Shown here piece by piece: positions 8,655 through 16,759 of a stretch of 64,000 nt of DNA. Made by a program: the position numbers and the translations under genes. Position 1 is the first letter of the stretch, and each line of letters begins with the position of its first letter. Below the pieces are notes generated by a model, which was given only the letters and a program-made list of their open reading frames with translations, ran no database searches and was not told the DNA's origin. This DNA comes from Carnobacterium_B sp040274945 (GTDB lineage Bacteria; Bacillota; Bacilli; Lactobacillales; Carnobacteriaceae): positions 62,001-126,000 of the forward strand of contig NZ_JBEMAR010000007.1 in assembly GCF_040274945.1 (NCBI RefSeq). The letters are read 5' to 3'.

Positions 8655-10319
8655 TTATTTTTTTAGTTTCATCATCTTGAGATAATTTTGATAATTTTTA
8701 TTTCCACCTGATAAGTTGTACACTTTTGTAAATCCATGATGGATCAATACATTTTGAGCAGCATTACCTGTAACGCCTTTATTGCAGTAGGTAATTGTTA
8801 CTAAAGATTGATCCAACTCTGCACTTCTCTCTCTTAATTCAGCCAGAGGAATATGAATCGCTCCTTTAACTCGAGCCTTTTCAAAATCCTTTTTTGAACG
8901 TGTATCGATGATTTGCAAAGTCTCACCTGTCTCTTGAAGCTGCACTAAATCAGCTGGTGTCATCAATGGATTGCGTTTCAAGGCATTATCTAACGCCATT
9001 CCCGTATAAAGAATAGGGTCTTTCGTTGTCGCAAATGGTGGTGCATAGGCTAAATCTAAATGAAATAAATCTTCAGCTTTTGCTTTAAAGGTAATGGCTG
9101 TTGCGATTACGTCGATTCGTTTGTCGACGCCACCTTGACCAATAGCTTGCGCACCTAAAATACGACCAGTTTCTTTATCCGCTAACGCCTTGATCGTTAA
9201 TTCTTTCCCACCTAAATACTCGGCATGGTCTGGCTTGATATTATATAAAATTTCAACATCATAACCTTCTTTTTTTGCTTCTTTTTCGGTTAAGCCTGTT
9301 TGACCAACATGCAAATCAAAAATTCTAAAGATCCCTGTTCCTAATACTCCTCGATGCTCTAAATCGCCACCAGTAATAACATCTCCAGCAATCCGACCCA
9401 TTTTATTAGCCGTTGAGCCCAGTGGGCGATAGATGGGTTTTCCTGTAATAACGGAGAAGCTTTCGGCCACATCTCCAACTGCATAAACATCTGGAAGATT
9501 GGTTTGCATTTTTTTGTTGACCGCAATTGCTCTGGAAGCTCCAAGTTCTACTCCCATTTCTTTAGCTAATTCTGTATTTGGCCGTACACCTGCAGATAGG
9601 ATAACAATATCCGGTTCAATTGTAACGCCATTTGTCGTAATAACTTTCTCGATTGTTGTTTCTCCTTCAATCGTTTTTACAGTATCACTAAGGATCAAAT
9701 TCACGCCTTTCTCGCGCATATGCTCCTCTACACGGAAAGTCATGTCCGCGTCCATTGGGGGCATCACTTGATCTTCTAATTGAACAACTGTTACTTCCAG
9801 TCCTTTATGAATCAATTGTTCTGTCATTTCTAAACCAATAAATCCAGCACCAATAATCAACGCTTTTTTTGGTTGTTTAACAGAATAAGCTCCAATATTT
9901 CGGGCGTCTTGAATATTTCGAACTTGGAACACATTATCATACTCTTTTTGATTAAATGGAGGTGGAGTAAATGGAGAAGCCCCAGACGCAAAGACTAATA
10001 CATCGTAGTTTTCTACTTTCTTTTCTCCAGAAACAAGATTTGTCACTTCTACTTGTTTGTGGGCATGATCAATCTTTGTTACTTTATGCTCTGTGAAAAC
10101 TGAGACATTGTATCTCTTTTTGAACCACTCTGCATTTCTAGGTGTTAAGTCACTTAATTCTTCCACTTCTCCACCAATTTGATAAGGAATTCCACAAACT
10201 GAATAAGAAATGTCTTTTCCTTGATCATAAACGACAATTTCAGCATCCTCTGTATTTCTTCGAGCTTTAGCTGCTACAGATGTACCCGAAGCAACGGATC
10301 CAATCACAATAATTTTCAT
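8655..10319 (-). CDS. cdr: CoA-disulfide reductase with C-terminal rhodanese domain
   Basis: 554 residues. The FAD/NAD(P)-binding pyridine nucleotide-disulfide reductase core occupies about 1-450: N-terminal GSVASGTSVAAKARR, the single active-site Cys in SYSVCGIPY (Cys43), and a second nucleotide fold GAGFIGLEM. A rhodanese domain occupies about 460-554, with the sulfur-carrying Cys in TYCNKGVTGN. This fusion is known as CoADR-RHD and is linked to CoA persulfide or polysulfide reduction. The start overlaps the ArsR-family gene by 4 nt, so both are one operon. The link to a thiol-type ArsR suggests induction by reactive sulfur, oxidant or metalloid stress. Confidence 0.88.
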   Translation of the reverse strand: MKIIVIGSVASGTSVAAKARRNTEDAEIVVYDQGKDISYSVCGIPYQIGGEVEELSDLTPRNAEWFKKRYNVSVFTEHKVTKIDHAHKQVEVTNLVSGEKKVENYDVLVFASGASPFTPPPFNQKEYDNVFQVRNIQDARNIGAYSVKQPKKALIIGAGFIGLEMTEQLIHKGLEVTVVQLEDQVMPPMDADMTFRVEEHMREKGVNLILSDTVKTIEGETTIEKVITTNGVTIEPDIVILSAGVRPNTELAKEMGVELGASRAIAVNKKMQTNLPDVYAVGDVAESFSVITGKPIYRPLGSTANKMGRIAGDVITGGDLEHRGVLGTGIFRIFDLHVGQTGLTEKEAKKEGYDVEILYNIKPDHAEYLGGKELTIKALADKETGRILGAQAIGQGGVDKRIDVIATAITFKAKAEDLFHLDLAYAPPFATTKDPILYTGMALDNALKRNPLMTPADLVQLQETGETLQIIDTRSKKDFEKARVKGAIHIPLAELRERSAELDQSLVTITYCNKGVTGNAAQNVLIHHGFTKVYNLSGGNKNYQNYLKMMKLKK

Positions 10320-10618
10320 GAATTTTCTCCTCCTATTTGCTGTGTAGTTGCAGAAGTAAGTTGACTAGTATCAGATACTAGTTGATCAATACACTTTTCA
10401 TTTAATGAATAGTGATGCCATGTTCCAATTTTTTCTACTGTAACTAAACCTGCATTTAAAAGAACTTTTATATGATGAGATAACGTAGGCTGTGTAAAAT
10501 CAAATTGCTCCAGAATATCGCAAGCACATAACTCACCATTAGAAAGCATATCTATTATTTGTACACGTTTAGGATCAGACAAAGCTTTCATCACTTTTGC
10601 ATAAGATTCATAGTCCAT
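10316..10618 (-). CDS. ArsR/SmtB-family repressor with CxC motif
   Basis: 100 residues, the usual size of the family. The winged helix covers about 10-90. The sequence ELCACDIL at about residues 29-36 places a Cys-x-Cys pair in the helix used for arsenite sensing in ArsR and for persulfide sensing in some sulfur-responsive relatives. The recognition helix is TQPTLSHHIKVLLNAGLV. It heads the operon with CoA-disulfide reductase and probably represses its own promoter, which contains a 22-bp palindrome. The downstream sulfur enzyme favours a reactive-sulfur or thiol sensor over a classical arsenic regulator; no arsenite pump is nearby. Confidence 0.85.
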   Translation of the reverse strand: MDYESYAKVMKALSDPKRVQIIDMLSNGELCACDILEQFDFTQPTLSHHIKVLLNAGLVTVEKIGTWHHYSLNEKCIDQLVSDTSQLTSATTQQIGGENS

Positions 10619-10650
10619 AGTTAAACCTCTTTCTTTTTTCTACTCTTACT

Positions 10651-10679
10651 AATATAGATGACATTCTATCTATACGCAA
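10651..10679 (-). promoter_or_regulatory. Promoter and overlapping operator of the arsR-type operon
   Basis: On the minus strand the -35 TTGCGT (10679-10674) and -10 TATATT (10656-10651) are separated by 17 nt. An inverted repeat TATAGAT-N8-ATCTATA (10653-10674) spans the spacer and the -10, so a bound repressor would block RNA polymerase. Dyads of this size are typical ArsR-family operators. Confidence 0.7.
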
Positions 10680-10789
10680 CTATTTTATTTTGAAAGAAAG
10701 AACTTCATGTGGCATTCCTTATGTACATGAAACTCTATCTTTTTTTGTAATGATGAATGAACATCACAAACTTTTTGAGCAGTTTAGGA

Positions 10790-11023
10790 TGAGGTAAGAG
10801 AGTTCTACCTCAAAAAACTGTACGAAAAGAAGAAGAGATTATGAGCTAAAGCAGTTGTAGTTCATAATTGAACCTAAAAATAGACTGAATTATGAGATAA
10901 GAGAGGTTTATCTCGCAATCTCATACAAATAAGCATCCTTTTTATCCACTAGACGAGGTCTAGCTCATAATCGGAACTTAAATACAGAGTGAATTATAGG
11001 GTAAAAGAGTTCTAGCTCATTAT
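10790..11023. repeat. Array of five palindromic hairpin units with a fixed 9-nt loop
   Basis: Palindromes centre at about 10801, 10853, 10904, 10960 and 11008, spaced about 52 bp. The best copies are 10790-10812, 10838-10868, 10889-10919 and 10993-11023. Arms read ATTATGAGNTA and TANCTCATAAT, and the loop is always 9 nt, near AAGAGAGTTC. Spacers 10869-10888 and 10972-10992 are alike, so the stretch 10838-10919 appears duplicated at about 10941-11023. This occupies most of the 567-bp gap between topB and the arsR-type gene; I see no protein-coding gene in it. Confidence 0.75.
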
Positions 11024-11044
11024 GGAAGAAATTTTATCTACTAA

Positions 11045-11077
11045 AAGAGTCAAAGCATTACTCCCGCTTTGACTCTT
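11045..11077. terminator. Terminator downstream of topB
   Basis: A perfect 12-bp inverted repeat (AAGAGTCAAAGC and its complement) has a 9-nt loop. On the minus strand it lies about 110 nt after the topB stop and is followed by a weak T-rich stretch. Confidence 0.65.
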
Positions 11078-11185
11078 GGTAGACTCATCTATATCATTTA
11101 ACGAAGAACCAACTTTAGTGATATTTTTACGATCCAATTTGTTTAATCATTAGTTGCAACAAAACGAACTGCTTTTTCCTTGCTC

Positions 11186-13324
11186 TCATTTCTTTTCTGT
11201 TTTTTCATAAGGTTTAAACAATAACTTGTTGTCTTCTGTCAATATAAGGGCAGCTGAAAACGTTTGTCCAGTTTTTTTCTTAAATCCTTTTAATAACTGC
11301 GTTTCTCTCATATCTAGTAACTTTTTAAGTGTTGCTTCAGAAAGTGTTTTCCCTACGTACCTTTTGGGCAAAGTGAAGGTGCAACCATTGCTATAGCCAC
11401 TACAGCCATAAAACTTTCCTTTATCAATCATCATCTGCCCACAAACTGGACATTTTCCAATTGTTTTCTGCGACAAATGGCTGATACTTTTGGTATGAGT
11501 CGACCAATCGTTCTTTTCAATAACTTGTGCACTTGAATCTAAGGTATGAGCAATAAATTTTTGAATACTAGCTAAGAAAGCTTGTTGAGTACCATTTTCA
11601 TTTTTAATTTTCTTTAGATAGGTTTCCCACTTAGCCGTCATTTCAGGACTACTTAGAAGGGTATTTTCGACAGCTTGGCACAAGATTTCCCCTTTTTGAG
11701 TAACCGTCACATTATTTTTTTGAATCTCTATATAGTGCTGCTTTTTAAGGGTTTCTAAAACATTCGCTCTTGTTGCTTCTGTTCCAATACCTTCTGTTGC
11801 CTTTAAGATCTCTTTTTCTTCTTCATTCTCTAATTCTTTGCCGCAAGTTTTCATTGCGGTAATCAACGTACCTTCTGTGTAAGTTTTCGGTGGCGAAGTA
11901 AATCCCTCTGAAGTATTTAGATCTGCTTCTACTGACTCCCCTTTTTTTACTAACGGTAATTCACCAGTTATTTCTTTATCCGACTTTTTGCTTGCACCAT
12001 ATTCTAATCGCTGCCAACCTTTATCCAATATCACCTTTCCTTTACTTATAAACGGAACAGTTTTAATGTCTACAGTGACAGTTGTTTCATCATACTTATA
12101 GTCCGTCTCAAACATAGCCATTGTTCGCCTTAAAATAGTAAAGTAAATCTCTCTTTGAATAGATGGTAGCTTCTCTAATGCTTTTTGTGTAGGTACTTTT
12201 TTAGTTGGAATAATAGCATAATGCTCTTGAACCTTTGAACCGTCTACATAGCGTTTTCGTTTGCTTGTATTTGGCTCTTTAATGGTGTGGTTTAATATAC
12301 CTCGATACCCTTCTATTCTTTCTAACAAATACCGAAACTCTGAATCAGTGATGTATCTGCAATCACTTCTGGGATAACTTACTAATTTAGCCTCATAAAG
12401 CGACTGCACATGTTTCAATGTATCTGAAGGGCTCACCTTATATTTTTTGTTTACTAAACTTTGCAAATCACTTAATGAAAACAGAAATGGCGAAGGCTGT
12501 GATATCCTTTTAGTTTCAACAGAAGAAATTACACCTGGATTGCTAGCCAGTAAATCGTGTTTTTTGATGAATTCTTGCAATTCTTTTTTTGTTGAGAATT
12601 TCTTATTGTACCTAGCTTTAAATGAACCATTTTCAGCTTTTACTGTTGCATGCAATTCAAAAAAGGGTTCTGGAATAAAGTTTTCAATCTGTTTCTGGCG
12701 CGTATAAATCATATAAAGCGTCGGTGTTTGAACGCGTCCGACACTGAATACCCCTTCATTGATGCCTTTTTTTTGCAAAGAGAGAGTATACATACGAGAT
12801 AAATTAATGCCCACCAACCAATCACTTATTTGCCGTGTTTGGGCTTCAATGTAGGAAGAGTAAAATTCTTTTCCATCTCTTAAATCAGAAAAACCTTTTT
12901 GGATTTCATCAGATTCAAGTGAATTGATCCATAATCGTTTAATTTCTTTATTCCCCGCTTTAGCTTGATTGATGATCGAACGCGCAATATTTTCTCCTTC
13001 ACGATCACTATCGGTAGCGATGATGATTTGATCAGCTTCTTGTAACAATTTTTTTACGACATTAAATTGCTTGGCTTTTCCCTGTCCTACTTTAAATTTA
13101 AATATTTCAGGAATAATCGGCAGCTCTTTCAGGTTCCATTTCTTCCATTCATCCTTGTATTCCTCTGGAGAAGCCAACTCGACTAAGTGTCCAAATCCCC
13201 AAGTAATCACATCATTAGATGAATTTAAAACAATATACCCGTCTTTTTTTGAAAATTTTCCAAAAGACTCAGCATAAGCCTGCGCTTGGGAAGGTTTCTC
13301 TGCAAGTATTACTGTATGTCCCAT
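11186..13324 (-). CDS. topB: DNA topoisomerase III
   Basis: 712 residues from the preferred ATG at 13324 (MGHTVILAEKPSQ); an in-frame ATG four codons upstream sits directly on the GGGAG ribosome site. The Toprim domain is N-terminal with TVILAEKPSQ and the metal-binding ATDSDREGENIARS (about 105-118). The type IA core carries the catalytic Tyr in SYPRSDCRYI. The C terminus holds one Cys4-type zinc segment, CPVCGQM with YGCSGY and a following Cys. Length matches Firmicute TopB. It decatenates DNA and relaxes negative supercoils. It appears monocistronic. Confidence 0.93.
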   Translation of the reverse strand: MGHTVILAEKPSQAQAYAESFGKFSKKDGYIVLNSSNDVITWGFGHLVELASPEEYKDEWKKWNLKELPIIPEIFKFKVGQGKAKQFNVVKKLLQEADQIIIATDSDREGENIARSIINQAKAGNKEIKRLWINSLESDEIQKGFSDLRDGKEFYSSYIEAQTRQISDWLVGINLSRMYTLSLQKKGINEGVFSVGRVQTPTLYMIYTRQKQIENFIPEPFFELHATVKAENGSFKARYNKKFSTKKELQEFIKKHDLLASNPGVISSVETKRISQPSPFLFSLSDLQSLVNKKYKVSPSDTLKHVQSLYEAKLVSYPRSDCRYITDSEFRYLLERIEGYRGILNHTIKEPNTSKRKRYVDGSKVQEHYAIIPTKKVPTQKALEKLPSIQREIYFTILRRTMAMFETDYKYDETTVTVDIKTVPFISKGKVILDKGWQRLEYGASKKSDKEITGELPLVKKGESVEADLNTSEGFTSPPKTYTEGTLITAMKTCGKELENEEEKEILKATEGIGTEATRANVLETLKKQHYIEIQKNNVTVTQKGEILCQAVENTLLSSPEMTAKWETYLKKIKNENGTQQAFLASIQKFIAHTLDSSAQVIEKNDWSTHTKSISHLSQKTIGKCPVCGQMMIDKGKFYGCSGYSNGCTFTLPKRYVGKTLSEATLKKLLDMRETQLLKGFKKKTGQTFSAALILTEDNKLLFKPYEKTEKK

Positions 13325-13505
13325 TGACTGATCCATCTCCCTTACTGCTGTATTTTAGCGGTACCAAACGTCTATTTCTTTCCTTATTTTGGAAGATTCC
13401 TCTTTAAAAGTCAATCTATTAAACAATTCAACCCACGTATCTATGTAAAAAATGGAGTTACTAAAATAAAACAATTTTTACTATAAATGTAATTTTTCAT
13501 ACCTC

Positions 13506-13552
13506 AAAAAGCTTAATTTCTCAAACTAGTCTGTTGAGAAATTAAGCTTTTT
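13506..13552. terminator. Strong terminator, 19-bp arms
   Basis: Arms 13506-13524 and 13534-13552 pair perfectly around a 9-nt loop and are flanked by A and T runs. It terminates the hypothetical gene ending at 13635 and could act in both directions. Confidence 0.85.
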
Positions 13553-13634
13553 TATTGATTAAGAAATCATACAAGTACTTTAATTTTAGAGTATTGCTAC
13601 CTACCCTTCTGTTCCATTAACTCGTATTCTTTGT

Positions 13635-14420
13635 CTATTTTGGATAGCGAATATATTCTTTTTGTTTTTCAATCCCAATGCGAAGATCGCTTTTTGCTTT
13701 CTCTAAATTTAATGCAAACATTTTTTCTGGATCGTTCGATTCAATAAGATTTAAAGAGCGACGATTTTCTTGCATTTTAGCAATATTCTTGGTAATTCCA
13801 GTAACAAATGTACGCTGATCACGTGATAAATCTTTCCATTCTTTTGTGGTCTCTAAATAATCAAAATATGCTCGTAGTCTATTATTTTGATCCACTAAGA
13901 TAGACAATGTTTCGTATTGATAAAGATTGACCCAATTGACTATTTCGATATTGTGATCAATATCTTTTTGTGTTAACTGTTCTCTTTGCAACAATCCATC
14001 ATGAAAACGGTGATAGTCATTCGTCAGCTGGTTGAATTTCTGTTGCACCTCCCATAGATGCTTGAATGATTCGTGTCCTTCAATTACAGCAATTTCTGAT
14101 GAATTTACTGGGATTTCCAGCGGCTTCGTATAATAAGCGGTATCTATTTTTAAATGTTCACCGCCAACACGGAAAATATTATTACTTGTATCTGAAAAAA
14201 GCGATAAATAAGACTGGGCAATTTCTGCCTCTTCTCTTTTTTCATCCCCAACTGTTGTAAAATAAGCGGTAGCTTTTGGTGTGTTTCCTACAGTGAATCC
14301 AGCCATATAATAACGTTTTCCATTTACTTCCCAAAAAATAGGATTTACAAATACACCTTCATAAAATTTACTCTTCTTTTTTGCCTTTTTAATCAATAAT
14401 TTTCCTGTTTTTTTATCCAT
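13635..14420 (-). CDS. Conserved-looking protein of unknown function
   Basis: 261 residues, not recognised. The first ~35 residues are very basic (KKTGKLLIKKAKKKSK). A central mixed alpha/beta part (about 25-120) contains FWEVNGKRYYMAGF and YFTTVGDEKREEAE. The C-terminal ~140 residues look mainly helical and charged, with coiled-coil-like stretches. No signal peptide or membrane segment is seen, so it is probably cytoplasmic. It has a good ribosome site (AAGGAGAAAA) and its own strong terminator, so it is very likely a real single-gene unit. Codon use looks like its neighbours. Confidence 0.6.
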   Translation of the reverse strand: MDKKTGKLLIKKAKKKSKFYEGVFVNPIFWEVNGKRYYMAGFTVGNTPKATAYFTTVGDEKREEAEIAQSYLSLFSDTSNNIFRVGGEHLKIDTAYYTKPLEIPVNSSEIAVIEGHESFKHLWEVQQKFNQLTNDYHRFHDGLLQREQLTQKDIDHNIEIVNWVNLYQYETLSILVDQNNRLRAYFDYLETTKEWKDLSRDQRTFVTGITKNIAKMQENRRSLNLIESNDPEKMFALNLEKAKSDLRIGIEKQKEYIRYPK

Positions 14421-14658
14421 TTTTTCTCCTTATCAAGCCATGATATAAATTATGTAACACATAAACTACTCTTTTATTTTATGCTTCCAAACTAAAGTAT
14501 AATGATTTTTTTCTTTATCTGCAATTAAAGACTATTAAGCTAGCCTTTACTGTTAGGTTTATATAGTATACGCAGGTGCAGAAAAAAAATTCATTTACGA
14601 TCAAAACCTTTTAATCAACTCACTAACGCTTTAATTTGAGTGAAATAGAATACAATTC
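14421..14658. other. Intergenic gap without recognised gene
   Basis: Together with the terminator that follows, this forms a 312-bp gap between the unknown gene and the dehydrogenase operon. It should contain the promoter of the 13635-14420 gene on the minus strand; no clear -35/-10 pair stands out to me. No repeat or coding frame is visible. Confidence 0.4.
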
Positions 14659-14706
14659 AAAAGCTGCATCAAAATTCCTTCATTAAGGTTTTTTGATGCA
14701 GCTTTT
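14659..14706. terminator. Terminator of the dehydrogenase/isomerase operon
   Basis: A perfect 16-bp inverted repeat (arms 14659-14674 and 14691-14706) with A/T-rich ends lies 27 nt after the stop of the last dehydrogenase gene. Confidence 0.85.
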
Positions 14707-14732
14707 AGTTTAGGATAAAAAACAGAACTAGA

Positions 14733-15815
14733 TTAGTTTTTTGTTGGGATAATCATTGCTTTTTCTTGCGCGATTAAACACAACTCTTGCGCTTTAAAAA
14801 TATGTTCTTGTGTCATAGCTACCTCAGTCCGATTTATACAGTCTTTGATCATTTCACCAAAAAACGGGAAGCCTACTTCTCCCGTTAAGGAATAATGTTT
14901 TTCCCCATCTGCTGTGACTAGGTACAAATGATCTCCTGTTTCTTCACGAGCAACATCGATATACTTACGAACTTCGATTGTTCCTTTTGTTCCAGTAATA
15001 AATACACGGCCATCTCCCCACGTATTCAAGCCATCTGGAGTAAACCAATCGACTTTAAACGTAAAGGTAGCGCCATTTGCTCCAAGCAAAGTAGCGTCAC
15101 CATAATCTTCTAATTCAGGTGTGTCTTGATTCGCGTAATTGGCTACTTTACTGTGCAACACTTCTGCATCATCATTTCCTGTATAATACAAAAATTGTTC
15201 AATTTGGTGACTACCAATGTCGCATAAGATTCCACCATATTGTTCTTTTTTGAAAAACCAGTCTGGCCGTACTTTTTTATCTAAGCGATGTGGACCAAAA
15301 CCGGTTACTTGAATGACTTCGCCAATCGTTCCGTCTTTGATCAATTGACCTGCAAATACAGCTCCTTCAACATGTAGCCGTTCACTGAAGTACACCCAAA
15401 ATTTTTGTCCGGTTTCTTTTACAACGCGCTTTGTTTCTTCTAGTTGCTCCATTGTGGTAAAAGCTGTCTTGTCTGTAAAATAATCTTTTCCAGCTCTCAT
15501 GATACGGTTGCCTAGTGCGCTTCGTTTATTTGGAATGGCTGCTGCCGTAACTAAATGAATCTCTGGGTCTTCTAAAATTTGTTCTAGTGAGTCTGCAACT
15601 TGAACTTGTGGGAATTGTTCTTTATAGGCAGCTACTTTTTCTGCGTCTGGATCGTATACCCACTTTAATGTCGCGCCTGCTTCTAATAGTCCATTTGTCA
15701 TTCCAGTAATGTGCCCGTGATCTAAAGCTGCTGTAGCAAAGTTAAATTCGCCTTCTTTTACTACACGATTGATTTTTCCTTTTGGAGCATAGTTCATACC
15801 GTCTTTACTAGCCAT
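14733..15815 (-). CDS. Gfo/Idh/MocA-family oxidoreductase (DKT variant)
   Basis: 360 residues. An N-terminal Rossmann fold (about 25-145) is followed by the alpha/beta dimerisation domain. The position of the family EKP motif reads DKTAFTT (about 114-120), keeping the Lys but losing Glu and Pro; this variant occurs in a subfamily of these enzymes. A downstream GGILCDIGSHQIEQFL segment gives the usual catalytic Asp and His. It is the last gene of an operon with two more dehydrogenases and a TIM-barrel isomerase. Presumably it oxidises or reduces one hydroxyl of a sugar, polyol or glycoside with NAD(P). Substrate unknown. Confidence 0.85.
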   Translation of the reverse strand: MASKDGMNYAPKGKINRVVKEGEFNFATAALDHGHITGMTNGLLEAGATLKWVYDPDAEKVAAYKEQFPQVQVADSLEQILEDPEIHLVTAAAIPNKRSALGNRIMRAGKDYFTDKTAFTTMEQLEETKRVVKETGQKFWVYFSERLHVEGAVFAGQLIKDGTIGEVIQVTGFGPHRLDKKVRPDWFFKKEQYGGILCDIGSHQIEQFLYYTGNDDAEVLHSKVANYANQDTPELEDYGDATLLGANGATFTFKVDWFTPDGLNTWGDGRVFITGTKGTIEVRKYIDVAREETGDHLYLVTADGEKHYSLTGEVGFPFFGEMIKDCINRTEVAMTQEHIFKAQELCLIAQEKAMIIPTKN

Positions 15816-15892
15816 TTAGTTTTCTTCCTTTCATTCATCACTCAATAGAAAAGAGAGCTAGGGAACAATCCCTAGTCTCCTTAGTTAGTTTG

Positions 15893-16759
15893 TTAAAACA
15901 ATTCTGCATATCCTATTTCTTTCAAGTAGTCACGAGATTCTGCCAAGCATTCAAACGGATCGCGTCCATATTGGTCATCTTGCTCTACCAATAAGTAACG
16001 TGCCCCACTTGCAATACTTTGTTCAATAATCGCTGGCAAGTCTAATGTTCCTTGTCCCAATTCAGCAAATTCGATATTGTTCGTGAAGGCATGCATAAAA
16101 TCTCCAGCGTTTCCTTTTAGTATCTCATCTACCGCTTCTTGTGGAATTGGAACCACACGGTAATCTTTCAAGTGAACTAAATCCACTTTTCCAGCGTATT
16201 CTTTTAACACTTCTACTGGATTACGTCCACCACGTTGTACCCAGTGAACATCCAGTTCAAAGCCTAATAATGGTGCTTCATCACGGATAATATCTAACAA
16301 GTAACGCCCATCGTATTTTACAAATTCAATATGGTGGTTGTGGTAATACAATTTGATTCCTTGTTCTTTCATTTTTTCGGCTACCGCGTTCGCTTCATGA
16401 CAAAACTCCAATACTTTGTCTAAAGACGCCATCGCTTCAAATGGCAGCATACCAATACGGACGATATCTGCATTCAATGTTTTACAATCTGCAATAATTT
16501 TATCCAAATGAGTAGACAAAGATTCTTGTCCTTCCATCATTGGTTTCAATCCTGCTGATAAAGAAGCAATTTCCATTCCGAATTCCTCAGAAGCACGTTT
16601 GATTTCTGCAACATTTTCTGGAGTCATATCCACTTGAGAAATTTCCACCGCATTGTATCCTAGTTCGCTTACTCTTTTTAATGTTTCATAAGGTCCTAAT
16701 TCACTGAATTGCTTCTTCAGTGTGTACCCTTGTGCTCCGATTTTCACTTGTTGTGTCAT
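15893..16759 (-). CDS. TIM-barrel sugar isomerase/epimerase-family protein
   Basis: 288 residues of the AP-endonuclease-2-like sugar isomerase/epimerase superfamily. Metal-binding segments include YYHNHHIEF (about 146-154), ELDVHWVQRGG and VHLKDYR, with a late Glu in LLVEQDD. The ribosome site (GGGAGG, 9 nt before ATG) lies inside the end of the upstream dehydrogenase gene, so the two genes overlap by 59 nt and are coupled. With three dehydrogenases around it, it could epimerise or cleave a keto-sugar or 3-keto-glycoside, as family members YcjR and the keto-glycoside lyases do. That role is inference. Confidence 0.82.
   Translation of the reverse strand: MTQQVKIGAQGYTLKKQFSELGPYETLKRVSELGYNAVEISQVDMTPENVAEIKRASEEFGMEIASLSAGLKPMMEGQESLSTHLDKIIADCKTLNADIVRIGMLPFEAMASLDKVLEFCHEANAVAEKMKEQGIKLYYHNHHIEFVKYDGRYLLDIIRDEAPLLGFELDVHWVQRGGRNPVEVLKEYAGKVDLVHLKDYRVVPIPQEAVDEILKGNAGDFMHAFTNNIEFAELGQGTLDLPAIIEQSIASGARYLLVEQDDQYGRDPFECLAESRDYLKEIGYAELF

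Noticed and set aside
10790..11023. CRISPR-like array
   Set aside because: Units are palindromic, strongly degenerate and only about 52 bp apart, and two of the spacers resemble each other. Identical direct repeats with unique spacers and cas genes are absent.
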